From positions 192,001-256,000 of the forward strand of contig NZ_JACBFS010000007.1 in NCBI RefSeq assembly GCF_022138605.1: a stretch of DNA of 64,000 bases. Direction: 5' to 3'. Below are positions 8,300-15,973 of this stretch, one piece after another (position 1 is the first letter of the stretch; every line of letters begins with the position of its first letter). Under the pieces are notes generated by a model. The model was not told the DNA's origin and ran no database searches. It saw only the letters and a list, made by a program, of their open reading frames with translations. Both the position numbers and the translations under genes were made by a program. The stretch is from Xanthobacter sp. NM-25. Its GTDB lineage: Bacteria; Pseudomonadota; Alphaproteobacteria; Rhizobiales; Xanthobacteraceae.

Positions 8300-8599
8300 T
8301 GTTACGCCACCTGTTACTCAACTCAACACAGGGGTTAACCTCGCCGAAGGCCATGAAAAAATTGCTAAGAGGAAGAAGAAGATGTTGTTTACTTCGATTA
8401 ATGACTCGTGAACGCGTGCAAATGAAGAAATATAGAGAAAGACGAAATAGTTTCTATTTCTGACTTTCCCGCTTCGACAAAGTGCTTTTGCCGCCTTTCC
8501 GCGACCGATGTCACAGCTTCGCCAGGTAAAAAAATCTGACGCTGCGCAAGCATGGTACCTTCGTAAGGAGGCCTCAAGCGTGCAGGCGGCCCCCACCAC
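8300..8599. promoter_or_regulatory. AT-rich sciP upstream region
   Basis: This stretch is visibly richer in A and T than its surroundings. It contains a TTAACC CtrA-type half-site (8333-8338, minus-strand reading), a GACTC (GANTC, CcrM-type methylation) site at 8403-8407 and a TTAA at 8398. These are elements expected of a cell-cycle-controlled promoter for sciP. No gene is convincing here; a 36-codon basic frame at 8353-8463 is discussed under rejected items. Confidence 0.4.
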
Positions 8600-8631
8600 A
8601 CGCAGAAACGGCCCGGTCGCGGGGACCGGGC
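8600..8631 (-). repeat. 32-bp direct repeat, copy 1; terminator of the toxin gene
   Basis: Identical over 32 bases to 9327-9358. It contains the hairpin GCCCGGTC/GACCGGGC (8 bp stem) followed on the minus strand by CGTTTCTG, so it can serve as the terminator of the toxin-antitoxin pair. The identity ends at 8631, where copy 2 continues the stem. Confidence 0.75.
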
Positions 8632-8662
8632 TGCCATCACAACGGCCCCTTCGGGCTGCCGA

Positions 8663-8983
8663 TCACTCAAAGAGGTCCGCGTGCGTTCCCGCGCGAACAA
8701 AATTGATCTGATGTCTGTCCACTTGATAGATCAGCAGGAAATCACCGCCGATGTGGCACTCGCGGTGATCGGCCCATGCGCCCTTCAACGGATGATCCAG
8801 CCATTCGGGCTCGAGCGGCCCGTCATTGGCGACCAGCAGCAGCATGAGGTCTTTCAGGCGCACCATGTCATAGCGCCCGGAGCGGGAGAGGCGCTCCCAG
8901 TCCTTCACGAACGACTTGGTGAAATCGCAGGCCCTGAGAGGCTTCGCCCGCTTCCTGTCAGCGGGCTTTCTTGTCGAGGGCAT
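8663..8983 (-). CDS. Type II toxin, RelE/YafQ family
   Basis: Predicted ribosome-dependent mRNA interferase of the YafQ branch. Within 106 residues the RelE fold is clear: RACDFTKSFVKDWERL at the start, the LEPEWLDHPLKGAWADHRECHIG core and the LLIYQVD...INFVRAGTHADLF end, with the His and Arg-rich positions typical of YafQ. The first 20 residues are a basic tail, and a start further in is possible. It overlaps the antitoxin by 26 bases, the common arrangement of dinJ-yafQ modules. Confidence 0.85.
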   Translation of the reverse strand: MPSTRKPADRKRAKPLRACDFTKSFVKDWERLSRSGRYDMVRLKDLMLLLVANDGPLEPEWLDHPLKGAWADHRECHIGGDFLLIYQVDRHQINFVRAGTHADLFE

Positions 8984-9233
8984 CGATCAGGTCCTGCCCC
9001 GCGTGGAAGCGGGCCTGTCGCGCCGCCAGCATGGCGCGGGATTCGGCCATGGCAGCCTGTGTCTCGGCGTTCGGAATCTTCAATTCCAGCGGCAAAGCCT
9101 TGTCACGGGCAACGCGCGTCAGGGTGAGGCGCACCGCATCCGAAAGGGTCAGCCCGAAATAGCTCAGGACGGCCTCGGCCTCCGCCTTCACCTGCTCATC
9201 AACCCGGGCGCGAACAAACGCGGTCGTCGCCAT
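8958..9233 (-). CDS. Type II antitoxin, RelB/DinJ family
   Basis: Antitoxin and probable autorepressor of the pair. The N-terminus MATTAFVRARVDEQVKAEAE is a ribbon-helix-helix motif typical of RelB/DinJ, followed by LGLTLSDAVRL-like sequence and a charged C-terminal tail that should wrap the toxin. I take the ATG at 9233 rather than the codon at 9266, which would overlap the promoter. A promoter with an internal palindrome lies immediately upstream. The size (91 residues) is normal. Confidence 0.85.
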   Translation of the reverse strand: MATTAFVRARVDEQVKAEAEAVLSYFGLTLSDAVRLTLTRVARDKALPLELKIPNAETQAAMAESRAMLAARQARFHAGQDLIDALDKKAR

Positions 9234-9254
9234 GACGTGTCTCCCTCTCGCCCC

Positions 9255-9283
9255 TATGTAGCTCAATTGAGCAACACAAACAA
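9255..9283 (-). promoter_or_regulatory. Toxin-antitoxin promoter with palindromic operator
   Basis: On the minus strand TTGTTT (9278-9283) and TACATA (9255-9260) form -35 and -10 boxes with an exact 17-base spacer. The spacer holds the perfect 12-base palindrome GCTCAATTGAGC (9261-9272). An operator buried in the promoter fits autorepression by the ribbon-helix-helix antitoxin. Confidence 0.65.
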
Positions 9284-9326
9284 GGACGGCGGCGACATCA
9301 CCGACGGCTCATGTCCCTGGTCGCCG

Positions 9327-9358
9327 ACGCAGAAACGGCCCGGTCGCGGGGACCGGGC
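9327..9358 (-). repeat. 32-bp direct repeat, copy 2
   Basis: Second copy of the 32-base repeat at 8600-8631. Here the hairpin is complete and forms the glyS terminator. The two copies bracket exactly the toxin-antitoxin module and its promoter. Confidence 0.75.
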
Positions 9359-9362
9359 CGTT
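9330..9362 (-). terminator. Intrinsic terminator of glyS
   Basis: Perfect 12-base stem AACGGCCCGGTC/GACCGGGCCGTT (9334-9345 with 9351-9362), five-base loop, followed on the minus strand by TCTGCG with the stem ending in TTT. It lies 24 bases past the glyS stop. Confidence 0.75.
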
Positions 9363-9385
9363 CAGATGGCAGCAGGGCCGGCAGA

Positions 9386-11467
9386 TCAGCCGGCGATGCG
9401 GTCGAAATCGGCGATGGCGCGGGTGGCGGTGCGGATCTCGTCCAGGAGCTTCAGCCGGTTCTCGCGCAGGGCCGGGTCCTCGGCATTCACCGTCACCGCC
9501 TCGAAGAAGGCATCGACGGGGGCCCTCAGGTCCGCGAGGGCGGTCATGGCGGTCTCGAAATCCTCCTTCAGGAGGGCGGCCTTCATGCGCTCCTTCACCG
9601 CGTCCATGGCGGCGGCGAGCTTTTCCTCGGCCTCTTCCTTCAGCAGCGTGGCGTCAGTGGGGCCCTGGTAGGTGCGGCCGTCCTTCTTCTCCTCGATGCG
9701 CAGGATGTTCACCGCGCGCCGATAGCCGGCCAGCAGGGTCTTGCCATCCTCGGTCTCCAGGAAGCGGGCCAGCACCGTCATGCGGCTCACCAGCAGGAAC
9801 AGGTCATCCTGCCCCTCCAGAGCGAACACCGCATCCGCCAGATCCACCCGCGCCCCATTCTCGCGCAGATGCACCTTCAGCCGATCGGCGAAGAAGGAGA
9901 GGAGGTCGCCCTGCCAGGGGCCGGGGCTCGCCTGCGGCAGCGCCTCGGCGGCAGCGGCGATGAGCGTCGAGAGCCGCAGCCGCAGCCCGTTCTCCAGCAC
10001 CATGCGGATCACGCCCAGCGCCGCGCGGCGCAGCGCATAGGGGTCCTTGGAGCCGGTGGGCTTTTCGTCGATGGCCCAGAAGCCCACCAAAGTGTCGATC
10101 TTGTCGGCCAGGGCCACCGCCACGGAAACGGGGGCCTTGGGCACGCGGTCGCTCGGGCCCTGAGGCTTGTAATGCTCCTCGCAGGCGGCGGCGATCTCCG
10201 GGGCGAGGCCCTCGCCCTGCGCATAATAGCGGCCCATGAGGCCCTGCAATTCGGGGAACTCGCCCACCACCTCGGTGACGAGATCCGCCTTGGCGAGCCG
10301 CGCCGCCTCGGCCGCCAGCGCCGGATCGGCCCCCACCTCGGGAGCGATGACCGCCGCGAGCTTGGCGATGCGGGCGATGCGGGCGGCCTGGGTGCCGAGC
10401 TTCTCGTGGAAGGTGATGTGCTCGAACTTCGGCAGCCGGCTCTCCAGGCTGTGGGCCCGGTCCGTATCCCAGAAGAATTTGGCGTCCGACAGCCGCGCCC
10501 GGATCACCCGCCCGTTGCCGGCGACGATGGCCTCGCCGCCGTCGCTCGCCACCAGATTGGAGATCAGGATGAAGCGGTTGGCGAGGCGCCCGGTCTTGGG
10601 GTCCTTCAGCACGAAGCATTTCTGGTTGGCGCGGATGGTGGCGCGGATCACCTCATCGGGAATGTCGAGGAAGCGCTCCTCGAACGACCCCATGAGCACC
10701 ACCGGCCATTCCACCAGCCCGCAGACCTCTTCCAGAAGGCCCTCGTCCTCCACCAGCTCGAGCCCGGCGGCCAACGCCAAATCCTTGGCATCGTTGAGGA
10801 TGATGGCCTTGCGGCGGTCGCGGTCGGCCACCACCTTGGCGGCCTCCAGCTTGGCCATCCAATCGTCCAGCCGCTTCACGGTGAAGGGCGCGGGCGCCAT
10901 GAAGCGATGGCCGCAGGTGACGTTGGAGGAAACGATGTCATCCACCGCGAAGCGCACCACGTCCGGCTCGTCACCCTCGGAACCGAAGGTGCACAAAATG
11001 GTGTGCAGCGGCCGCACCCAGCGCAGGGAGCCCGAGCCCCAGCGCATGGATTTCGGCCAGGGGAAGCTGCGCACGATCTCCGGGATGATCTCGGCGATCA
11101 CCTCCGGCGTGGTGCGGCCGACCTTCTCGATGACCGCCACATAGAAGTCGCCCTTCTTGGGGTCCGACTGGATCTTCGCCTCGTCGATGGAGCCGAGGCC
11201 CGCGCTCTTGAGGAAGCCGGCCAGGGCCGCCTCGGGGGCGCCGACGCGGGGGCCCTTCTTCTCCTCCTTCTGATCCGCCTGCTTGCCCGGCAGGCCGTGC
11301 ACCGCCAGCGCCAGCCGGCGCGGCGTCACGAAGGCTTTCGCGCCTTCGTAGATCAGGCCCCGGTCCACCAGCGCGTCGGTGACGAGCTTGCGCAGGGTGT
11401 CGGCCGCCTGCGCCTGCATGCGGGCGGGGATTTCCTCGGAGAAGAGTTCAAGCAGAAGATCGGGCAT
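9386..11467 (-). CDS. glyS: Glycyl-tRNA synthetase beta subunit
   Basis: Beta subunit of the bacterial alpha2beta2 glycyl-tRNA synthetase, holding the tRNA-binding and editing-like modules. The start is the ATG at 11467 giving MPDLLLELFSEEIPARMQ, the family N-terminus; reading further upstream runs over the neighbouring gene. At 693 residues it has the standard length, with the conserved WPKSMRWG segment, an HD-like region and the C-terminal DALR anticodon-binding domain. It is separated from glyQ by an isochorismatase-like gene, which is not the classical adjacent arrangement. Confidence 0.96.
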   Translation of the reverse strand: MPDLLLELFSEEIPARMQAQAADTLRKLVTDALVDRGLIYEGAKAFVTPRRLALAVHGLPGKQADQKEEKKGPRVGAPEAALAGFLKSAGLGSIDEAKIQSDPKKGDFYVAVIEKVGRTTPEVIAEIIPEIVRSFPWPKSMRWGSGSLRWVRPLHTILCTFGSEGDEPDVVRFAVDDIVSSNVTCGHRFMAPAPFTVKRLDDWMAKLEAAKVVADRDRRKAIILNDAKDLALAAGLELVEDEGLLEEVCGLVEWPVVLMGSFEERFLDIPDEVIRATIRANQKCFVLKDPKTGRLANRFILISNLVASDGGEAIVAGNGRVIRARLSDAKFFWDTDRAHSLESRLPKFEHITFHEKLGTQAARIARIAKLAAVIAPEVGADPALAAEAARLAKADLVTEVVGEFPELQGLMGRYYAQGEGLAPEIAAACEEHYKPQGPSDRVPKAPVSVAVALADKIDTLVGFWAIDEKPTGSKDPYALRRAALGVIRMVLENGLRLRLSTLIAAAAEALPQASPGPWQGDLLSFFADRLKVHLRENGARVDLADAVFALEGQDDLFLLVSRMTVLARFLETEDGKTLLAGYRRAVNILRIEEKKDGRTYQGPTDATLLKEEAEEKLAAAMDAVKERMKAALLKEDFETAMTALADLRAPVDAFFEAVTVNAEDPALRENRLKLLDEIRTATRAIADFDRIAG

Positions 11468-11478
11468 GGGGCTGATTT

Positions 11479-12081
11479 TCAAGCAATCTCGGCCGTCGTG
11501 ACGACGGTGGCGAAGCGATCGGCGAGCTCCGCGAGCGCGGTGCGATGAATGTCGGTGGCGGCGATGTCCGGCCCGCCCAGCGGATCCGGCAGCGTTCGGG
11601 TGGCGACGGCATCGGCCACCACGAAGGTGGTGAAGCCGAAGTCCAGCGCGTCGCGGGCCGTGGTGCTCACGCACATATGGGTCATGAAGCCGGCCAGGAT
11701 CAGATCGGGCCGGCCGGTCGCGGCGAGCCGCTCCTCAAGATCGGTGCCGGCAAAGGAGCTGGGCAGGGTCTTTTCCACCACCGCCTCCCCCGCCTCCGGC
11801 AGGGCCGGCGCGGCGAAGGCGAAGCCCGTCCGCTCGGGATCGAACGGACCGCCGGAGCCGGCGCGGCCGCGGTGGGCCACATGGATCACCGGCGCGCCCG
11901 CCGCCCGGGCCGCCGCCAGCAGCCGGCCGATGGCCGCGAGCGCCGGGCCGACGCCCTCCAGCGGCAGCATGCCGTCCACATATTCGCGCTGGGCGTCGAT
12001 GATCACCACCGCGGCGCGGCCCAGCACCGGCTTGTGCTGCGGCGCGCCGGAAAGCTGAAACAGGGTCTTGGCGCCGCTCAT
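11479..12081 (-). CDS. Isochorismatase-family cysteine hydrolase
   Basis: Cysteine hydrolase of the isochorismatase/nicotinamidase fold, 200 residues. The catalytic triad is visible: Asp in VVIIDAQREYVDG, Lys in VEKTLPSSF and Cys in GFMTHMCVSTTARDA, the last being the isochorismatase-like signature. The substrate cannot be read from sequence. It overlaps the glyQ stop by four bases and ends 11 bases before glyS, so it must be co-transcribed with both synthetase subunits. A detoxifying or amidase role is possible but not shown. Confidence 0.85.
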   Translation of the reverse strand: MSGAKTLFQLSGAPQHKPVLGRAAVVIIDAQREYVDGMLPLEGVGPALAAIGRLLAAARAAGAPVIHVAHRGRAGSGGPFDPERTGFAFAAPALPEAGEAVVEKTLPSSFAGTDLEERLAATGRPDLILAGFMTHMCVSTTARDALDFGFTTFVVADAVATRTLPDPLGGPDIAATDIHRTALAELADRFATVVTTAEIA

Positions 12082-13025
12082 GATCGCGCCCCGCTCACGT
12101 CGGCACCACCACCGGCGGTCTTCAGCCAGGCGGCGCCGCAGGCCTTGGCCAGCTCGCGCACCCGCAGAATGTAGCTCTGCCGCTCGGTCACCGAGATGAC
12201 GCCGCGGGCATCCAGCAGGTTGAACACGTGGGAGGCCTTGATGCACTGGTCATAGGCCGGCAGCGCCATCAGGTGCCGCTCGCCATCGGCGCCCGCCGCC
12301 AGATATTTGGTGCAGGCGCTCTCCGCCATGCGGAACTGCTCCAAGAGCATGTCGGTATCGGCATATTCGAAATTGTGCCGGGAATATTCCTGCTCGGCCT
12401 GCAGGAACACGTCGCCATAGGTGGTCTTCTCGGCGCCCTCGCGGCCGTTGAAATTGAGGTCGTAGACGTTCTCGACCCCCTGCACATACATGGCGAGGCG
12501 CTCCAGCCCATAGGTGAGCTCGCCGGAAACCGGGGCGCACTCGAAGCCCGCCACCTGCTGGAAATAGGTGAATTGCGAGACTTCCATGCCGTCGCACCAG
12601 CACTCCCAGCCGAGCCCCCAGGCGCCCAGGGTCGGGCTTTCCCAATCGTCCTCCACAAAGCGCACGTCGTGCAGCTTGAGATCGACGCCCATGGCCTCCA
12701 GGGACTTCAGATACAGCTCCTGCAGGTTTTCCGGCGAGGGCTTCAGGATCACCTGGAACTGGTAATAATGCTGCAGCCGGTTGGGGTTCTCGCCATAGCG
12801 CCCGTCCTTGGGGCGGCGCGAGGGCTGCACATAGGCCGCCTTCCAGTGCTTGGGGCCGAGCGCCCGCAGGGTGGTGGCGGGATGGAAGGTGCCGGCGCCC
12901 ACCTCCATGTCGTAGGGCTGGAGGATGACGCAGCCCTGGTCCGCCCAGAAGCGCTGAAGGGTCAGCAGCAGGGCCTGGAAGGAACGGTCGGGCCGCATAT
13001 GCGGCGGAAGGGCGGGGTCGATCAT
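12078..13025 (-). CDS. glyQ: Glycyl-tRNA synthetase alpha subunit
   Basis: Alpha subunit holding the class II active site for glycine activation. Highly conserved stretches include RSFQALLLTLQRFWADQGC, QPYDMEVGAGTFHPAT, the motif-2-like YGENPNRLQHYYQFQV and ELTYGLERLAMYVQ. I chose the ATG at 13025 (315 residues, close to the usual length of about 300). An in-frame ATG at 13136 would add a poorly conserved Ala/Arg-rich leader. The stop overlaps the isochorismatase-like gene. Confidence 0.95.
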   Translation of the reverse strand: MIDPALPPHMRPDRSFQALLLTLQRFWADQGCVILQPYDMEVGAGTFHPATTLRALGPKHWKAAYVQPSRRPKDGRYGENPNRLQHYYQFQVILKPSPENLQELYLKSLEAMGVDLKLHDVRFVEDDWESPTLGAWGLGWECWCDGMEVSQFTYFQQVAGFECAPVSGELTYGLERLAMYVQGVENVYDLNFNGREGAEKTTYGDVFLQAEQEYSRHNFEYADTDMLLEQFRMAESACTKYLAAGADGERHLMALPAYDQCIKASHVFNLLDARGVISVTERQSYILRVRELAKACGAAWLKTAGGGADVSGARS

Positions 13026-13230
13026 CTCAAGGCTCGCGACGAGGAAACCGGCGACGGCGCGGGCCCCGATGGCGGCGGCCAAGGCCGCGCCCGGCCGCTC
13101 GCGCCGAGGAAGCGGGCGCGAAGACTGCGCCGCCATGGGGCCGGACACTAGTTTTTCGCCCCGCCGATAGCAAGGGAAGCGGCGCGATGGGGCCTTCCCC
13201 CGCACGCGGGCTAAGGACAGGGGGCAAAGA

Positions 13231-13262
13231 AAAGCCCCGGCGCGCGGGCACGCCGGGGCAAA
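13231..13262 (-). terminator. Intrinsic terminator after the TRAP binding protein
   Basis: GCCCCGGCG/CGCCGGGGC nine-base stem (13234-13242 with 13251-13259). On the minus strand it is followed by TTTTCTTT. It sits 20 bases past the stop of the gene at 13282; AAAA on the other side makes it potentially bidirectional. Confidence 0.75.
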
Positions 13263-13281
13263 AGACTCAGGCGGAGCGCGA

Positions 13282-14373
13282 TCAGCCGCGGGCGCGGGCG
13301 CGCACCATGAAGTCGTCATAGGTGAACTCGACGATCTGCCACCACAGATAGCCGTTGTTGCGGAACGCCTTCACGTCGTCCCAGATCTTCTTGAACTCGG
13401 GGTTCTTGGCGGAGATTTCGTCATAGAGGCTGTGCGCCGCCTTATAGGCCGCGTCCAGCACGTCGTTGGGATAGCGGCGCAGCTGGGTGCCGGACTTCAC
13501 CAGGCTCTGGATGGCGATGGGGTTCTTGGCATCGTAGCTCGCCAGCATGCTCTCGTTGGCACGGGCGCAGGCGGATTCGAGGGCCGAGCGATAGGCCTTC
13601 GGCAGCTTCTCCAGCTCTTCGAGGTTGAAGAAGAAGTTCAGGGCCGCGCAGCCTTCCCACCAGCCGGGGTAATAATAATACTGCGCCACCTTATAGAGGC
13701 CGAGCCGCTCGTCGTCATAGGGGCCGACCCACTCGGCGGCGTCGATGGTGCCCTTCTCCAGCGCCGGATAGATGTCGCCGCCGGCCAGCTGCTGCGGCAC
13801 CACGCCGAGCTTAGCCATCACCTGGCCGCCCATGCCGGCGATGCGCATCTTGAGGCCCTGCAGGTCGGCGACCGACTTGATCTCCTTGCGGAACCAGCCG
13901 CCCATCTGGCCGCCGGTGTTGCCGCCGGGCAGCATGTAGACGCCGTACTTCTTGTAGAAGTCGTTAAGCAGATTGAGGCCGTTGCCGAACAGGAACCAGG
14001 CGTTGGTCTGACGGGTGTTCAGCGAGAACGGAATGGCGGTGCCGAGACCGAAGGTCGGGTCCTTGCCCACATAGTAATAGGACGCCGAGTGGCACATCTC
14101 GACGGTCTTGTTCTGGGTGGCGTCCAGCGCCTGCAGGCCGGGCACGATCTCGCCGGCGGCGAACACCTGGATCTGGAACTTGCCCTCGGTGGCCTCGGAG
14201 ACGGCCTTGGCCATCAGCTCGGCGGCGCCATAGATGGTGTCGAGGGACTTGGGGAAGGACGAGGTGCAGCGCCACTTCACTTCCGGCATCGTCTGGGCGA
14301 TGGCCGGCATGGCGACGGCGGTGGAGGCGACGGCACCGGCGCCAGCGGCGGTGAGGAAATCACGGCGTTTCAT
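13282..14373 (-). CDS. TRAP transporter substrate-binding protein (DctP/TakP type)
   Basis: Periplasmic binding protein of a tripartite ATP-independent transporter. The start at 14373 gives MKRRDFLTAAGAGAVAS, a twin-arginine-type signal, with probable cleavage after AIAQT. The mature N-terminus VKWRCTSSFPKSLDTIYG and the PGGNTGGQMGGWFRKEI region resemble the alpha-keto acid binder TakP, but the ligand is inferred only. At 363 residues its length is normal. No dctQ or dctM membrane genes are adjacent, so it is an orphan here. An intrinsic terminator follows. Confidence 0.85.
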   Translation of the reverse strand: MKRRDFLTAAGAGAVASTAVAMPAIAQTMPEVKWRCTSSFPKSLDTIYGAAELMAKAVSEATEGKFQIQVFAAGEIVPGLQALDATQNKTVEMCHSASYYYVGKDPTFGLGTAIPFSLNTRQTNAWFLFGNGLNLLNDFYKKYGVYMLPGGNTGGQMGGWFRKEIKSVADLQGLKMRIAGMGGQVMAKLGVVPQQLAGGDIYPALEKGTIDAAEWVGPYDDERLGLYKVAQYYYYPGWWEGCAALNFFFNLEELEKLPKAYRSALESACARANESMLASYDAKNPIAIQSLVKSGTQLRRYPNDVLDAAYKAAHSLYDEISAKNPEFKKIWDDVKAFRNNGYLWWQIVEFTYDDFMVRARARG

Positions 14374-14485
14374 GGAGCAGCTCCCTAGAACGTCTTTGGC
14401 GACGCGACCCGACCGCACGGGGTGAAGCGGCGTCTTGGCCCTATCTAGAGCCGGTCCGAGCCCAGGGGAAGCATGTTTGCATCGC

Positions 14486-14524
14486 AAAAATGGTGTTGGC
14501 GCACTGAAATGTGCGTCAACACCA
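14486..14524 (-). terminator. Intrinsic terminator of mrp
   Basis: Fourteen-base stem with a single G-T pair (TGGTGTTGGCGCAC at 14491-14504, GTGCGTCAACACCA at 14511-14524), six-base loop, and TTTTT on the minus strand at 14490-14486. It lies 25 bases past the mrp stop. Confidence 0.85.
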
Positions 14525-14549
14525 TACCGTACGACAGATTATTACGCGA

Positions 14550-15716
14550 TTACTCCACAACGATGCGTGGCGCGGGCTTGGCGGCGGTCTCCAGCCGCTC
14601 CAGCGCCGCCTTCACGCCGGCCGCCACATGGCGATAGGCGGCGGCCTGCTCACCCTCGGGATCGGACACCAGCACCGGCGTTCCCGCGTCCGACATCTCG
14701 CGGATGCGCATATGCAGGGGAATCTCGCCGAGGAACGGCACACCCATCTTGTCCGCCTCCGCATGGGCACCCCCATGGCCGAAGATGTCGGACCGCCCGC
14801 CGCAATGGGGGCAGACGAAATAGGCCATGTTCTCCACCACGCCGAGGATCGGCACATTCACCTTCTCGAACATGGCGACGCCGCGCCGGGCGTCGATCAA
14901 AGCCATGTCCTGGGGGGTGGAAACGATCACCGCGCCGGCGAGGTTCACATTCTGCGCCATGGTCAGCTGGGCGTCGCCGGTGCCGGGGGGCATGTCCACC
15001 ACCAGCACGTCGAGGGGGCCCCATTTCACGTCGCGCAGCATCTGGGTGATGGCGCTCATCACCATGGGGCCACGCCAGATCATCGGCGTCTCTTCATCCA
15101 CCAGGAACCCGATGGACATCAGCTTCAGGCCGAAATTCTCCAGCGGGATGATGGTCTTGCCTTCCTCCATCTCGGGCTTTTCGCTGAGGCCGGAGAGGCG
15201 CGGCAAAGACGGGCCGTAGATGTCGGCGTCCAGCAGGCCGACGGTCATGCCCAGGTCCCGCAGGCCGAGCGCCAGGTTCATGGAGGTGGTGGACTTGCCC
15301 ACGCCGCCCTTGCCCGAAGCGACGGCGATGATGGCCTTCACCCCCGGCACGGCGGTGCCGCGGGGCGGCGGCGGCGGGGCCGCCTTGGGCGCAGCCGGGG
15401 CTCCGGCGGCCGCGCCAGTCGAGGCCCCCATGGCCTTTTCGGCGGTCAGCGCCACCAGCGCCGAGGCGACGCCCGGCAGCGCCGCCACCGCCTTCTCGGC
15501 GGCGATGCGCACGCTCTCCCAGGCCCGCGCCTGGGCCGGCTCGACATTGATGGAGAGATAGACCTTGCCGGAGGTGACCACCACGCCGGACAGCGCCGGC
15601 GACTTGGAAAGGGCCACCCCATCCGGCGTGCGCACCTGCGACAGCGCCTCACGCACCTGATCTTCGCTCACCGCAGGCACGGAGCCCGCGTTTTCGGTTC
15701 CGCCGGTCTCGGCCAT
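14550..15716 (-). CDS. apbC: Iron-sulfur cluster carrier Mrp/ApbC
   Basis: P-loop ATPase that carries and transfers Fe-S clusters in the cytoplasm. It has an N-terminal MIP18/DUF59 domain (DQVREALSQVRTPDG), a Pro/Ala linker, the deviant Walker A GKGGVGKST, and the CxxC motif VCPHCGG that binds the bridging cluster. I take the ATG at 15716 (388 residues) behind AGGGGAGAGACGAG. A GTG at 15824 with AGGAAGGG at ideal spacing would add 36 residues (RSNIFDWFQSAAASASDA), so the true start is uncertain. It has its own terminator. Confidence 0.92.
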   Translation of the reverse strand: MAETGGTENAGSVPAVSEDQVREALSQVRTPDGVALSKSPALSGVVVTSGKVYLSINVEPAQARAWESVRIAAEKAVAALPGVASALVALTAEKAMGASTGAAAGAPAAPKAAPPPPPRGTAVPGVKAIIAVASGKGGVGKSTTSMNLALGLRDLGMTVGLLDADIYGPSLPRLSGLSEKPEMEEGKTIIPLENFGLKLMSIGFLVDEETPMIWRGPMVMSAITQMLRDVKWGPLDVLVVDMPPGTGDAQLTMAQNVNLAGAVIVSTPQDMALIDARRGVAMFEKVNVPILGVVENMAYFVCPHCGGRSDIFGHGGAHAEADKMGVPFLGEIPLHMRIREMSDAGTPVLVSDPEGEQAAAYRHVAAGVKAALERLETAAKPAPRIVVE

Positions 15717-15973
15717 CTCGTCTCTCCCCTGCCGCGGCGTCGCGCCCTTTGACAACAGGCTGCGCAGGGCATCGGAGGCGCTTGCGGCAGCACTCTGGAA
15801 CCAATCGAATATGTTGCTTCGCACGATGCGCCCTTCCTGCAAAGCCTCACTAATGGGCGTGCCCATCGCGCAGGCAACAGGCATGCCCAGCTTTGAGGCC
15901 CGGCCTGCGCTGCCCAAACTGCAGTCAGATGCCGCCTCATGCATGCCAAATCGCACATGAGATGGGAAGGATC

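Noticed and set aside
8353..8463. 36-codon, very basic plus-strand frame in the AT-rich region before sciP
   Set aside because: Only a short GAAGG stands close to the ATG, the composition (Lys/Arg/Cys) reflects A/G-rich DNA, and it overlaps the likely sciP promoter.
9311..11548. 745-codon open frame antisense to glyS
   Set aside because: His/Gln/Arg/Gly-rich composition typical of the shadow of a GC-rich gene; glyS has full family support on the other strand.
13026..13319. N-terminal extension of GlyQ up to 13319
   Set aside because: The added residues are low-complexity and the family begins near the ATG at 13025.
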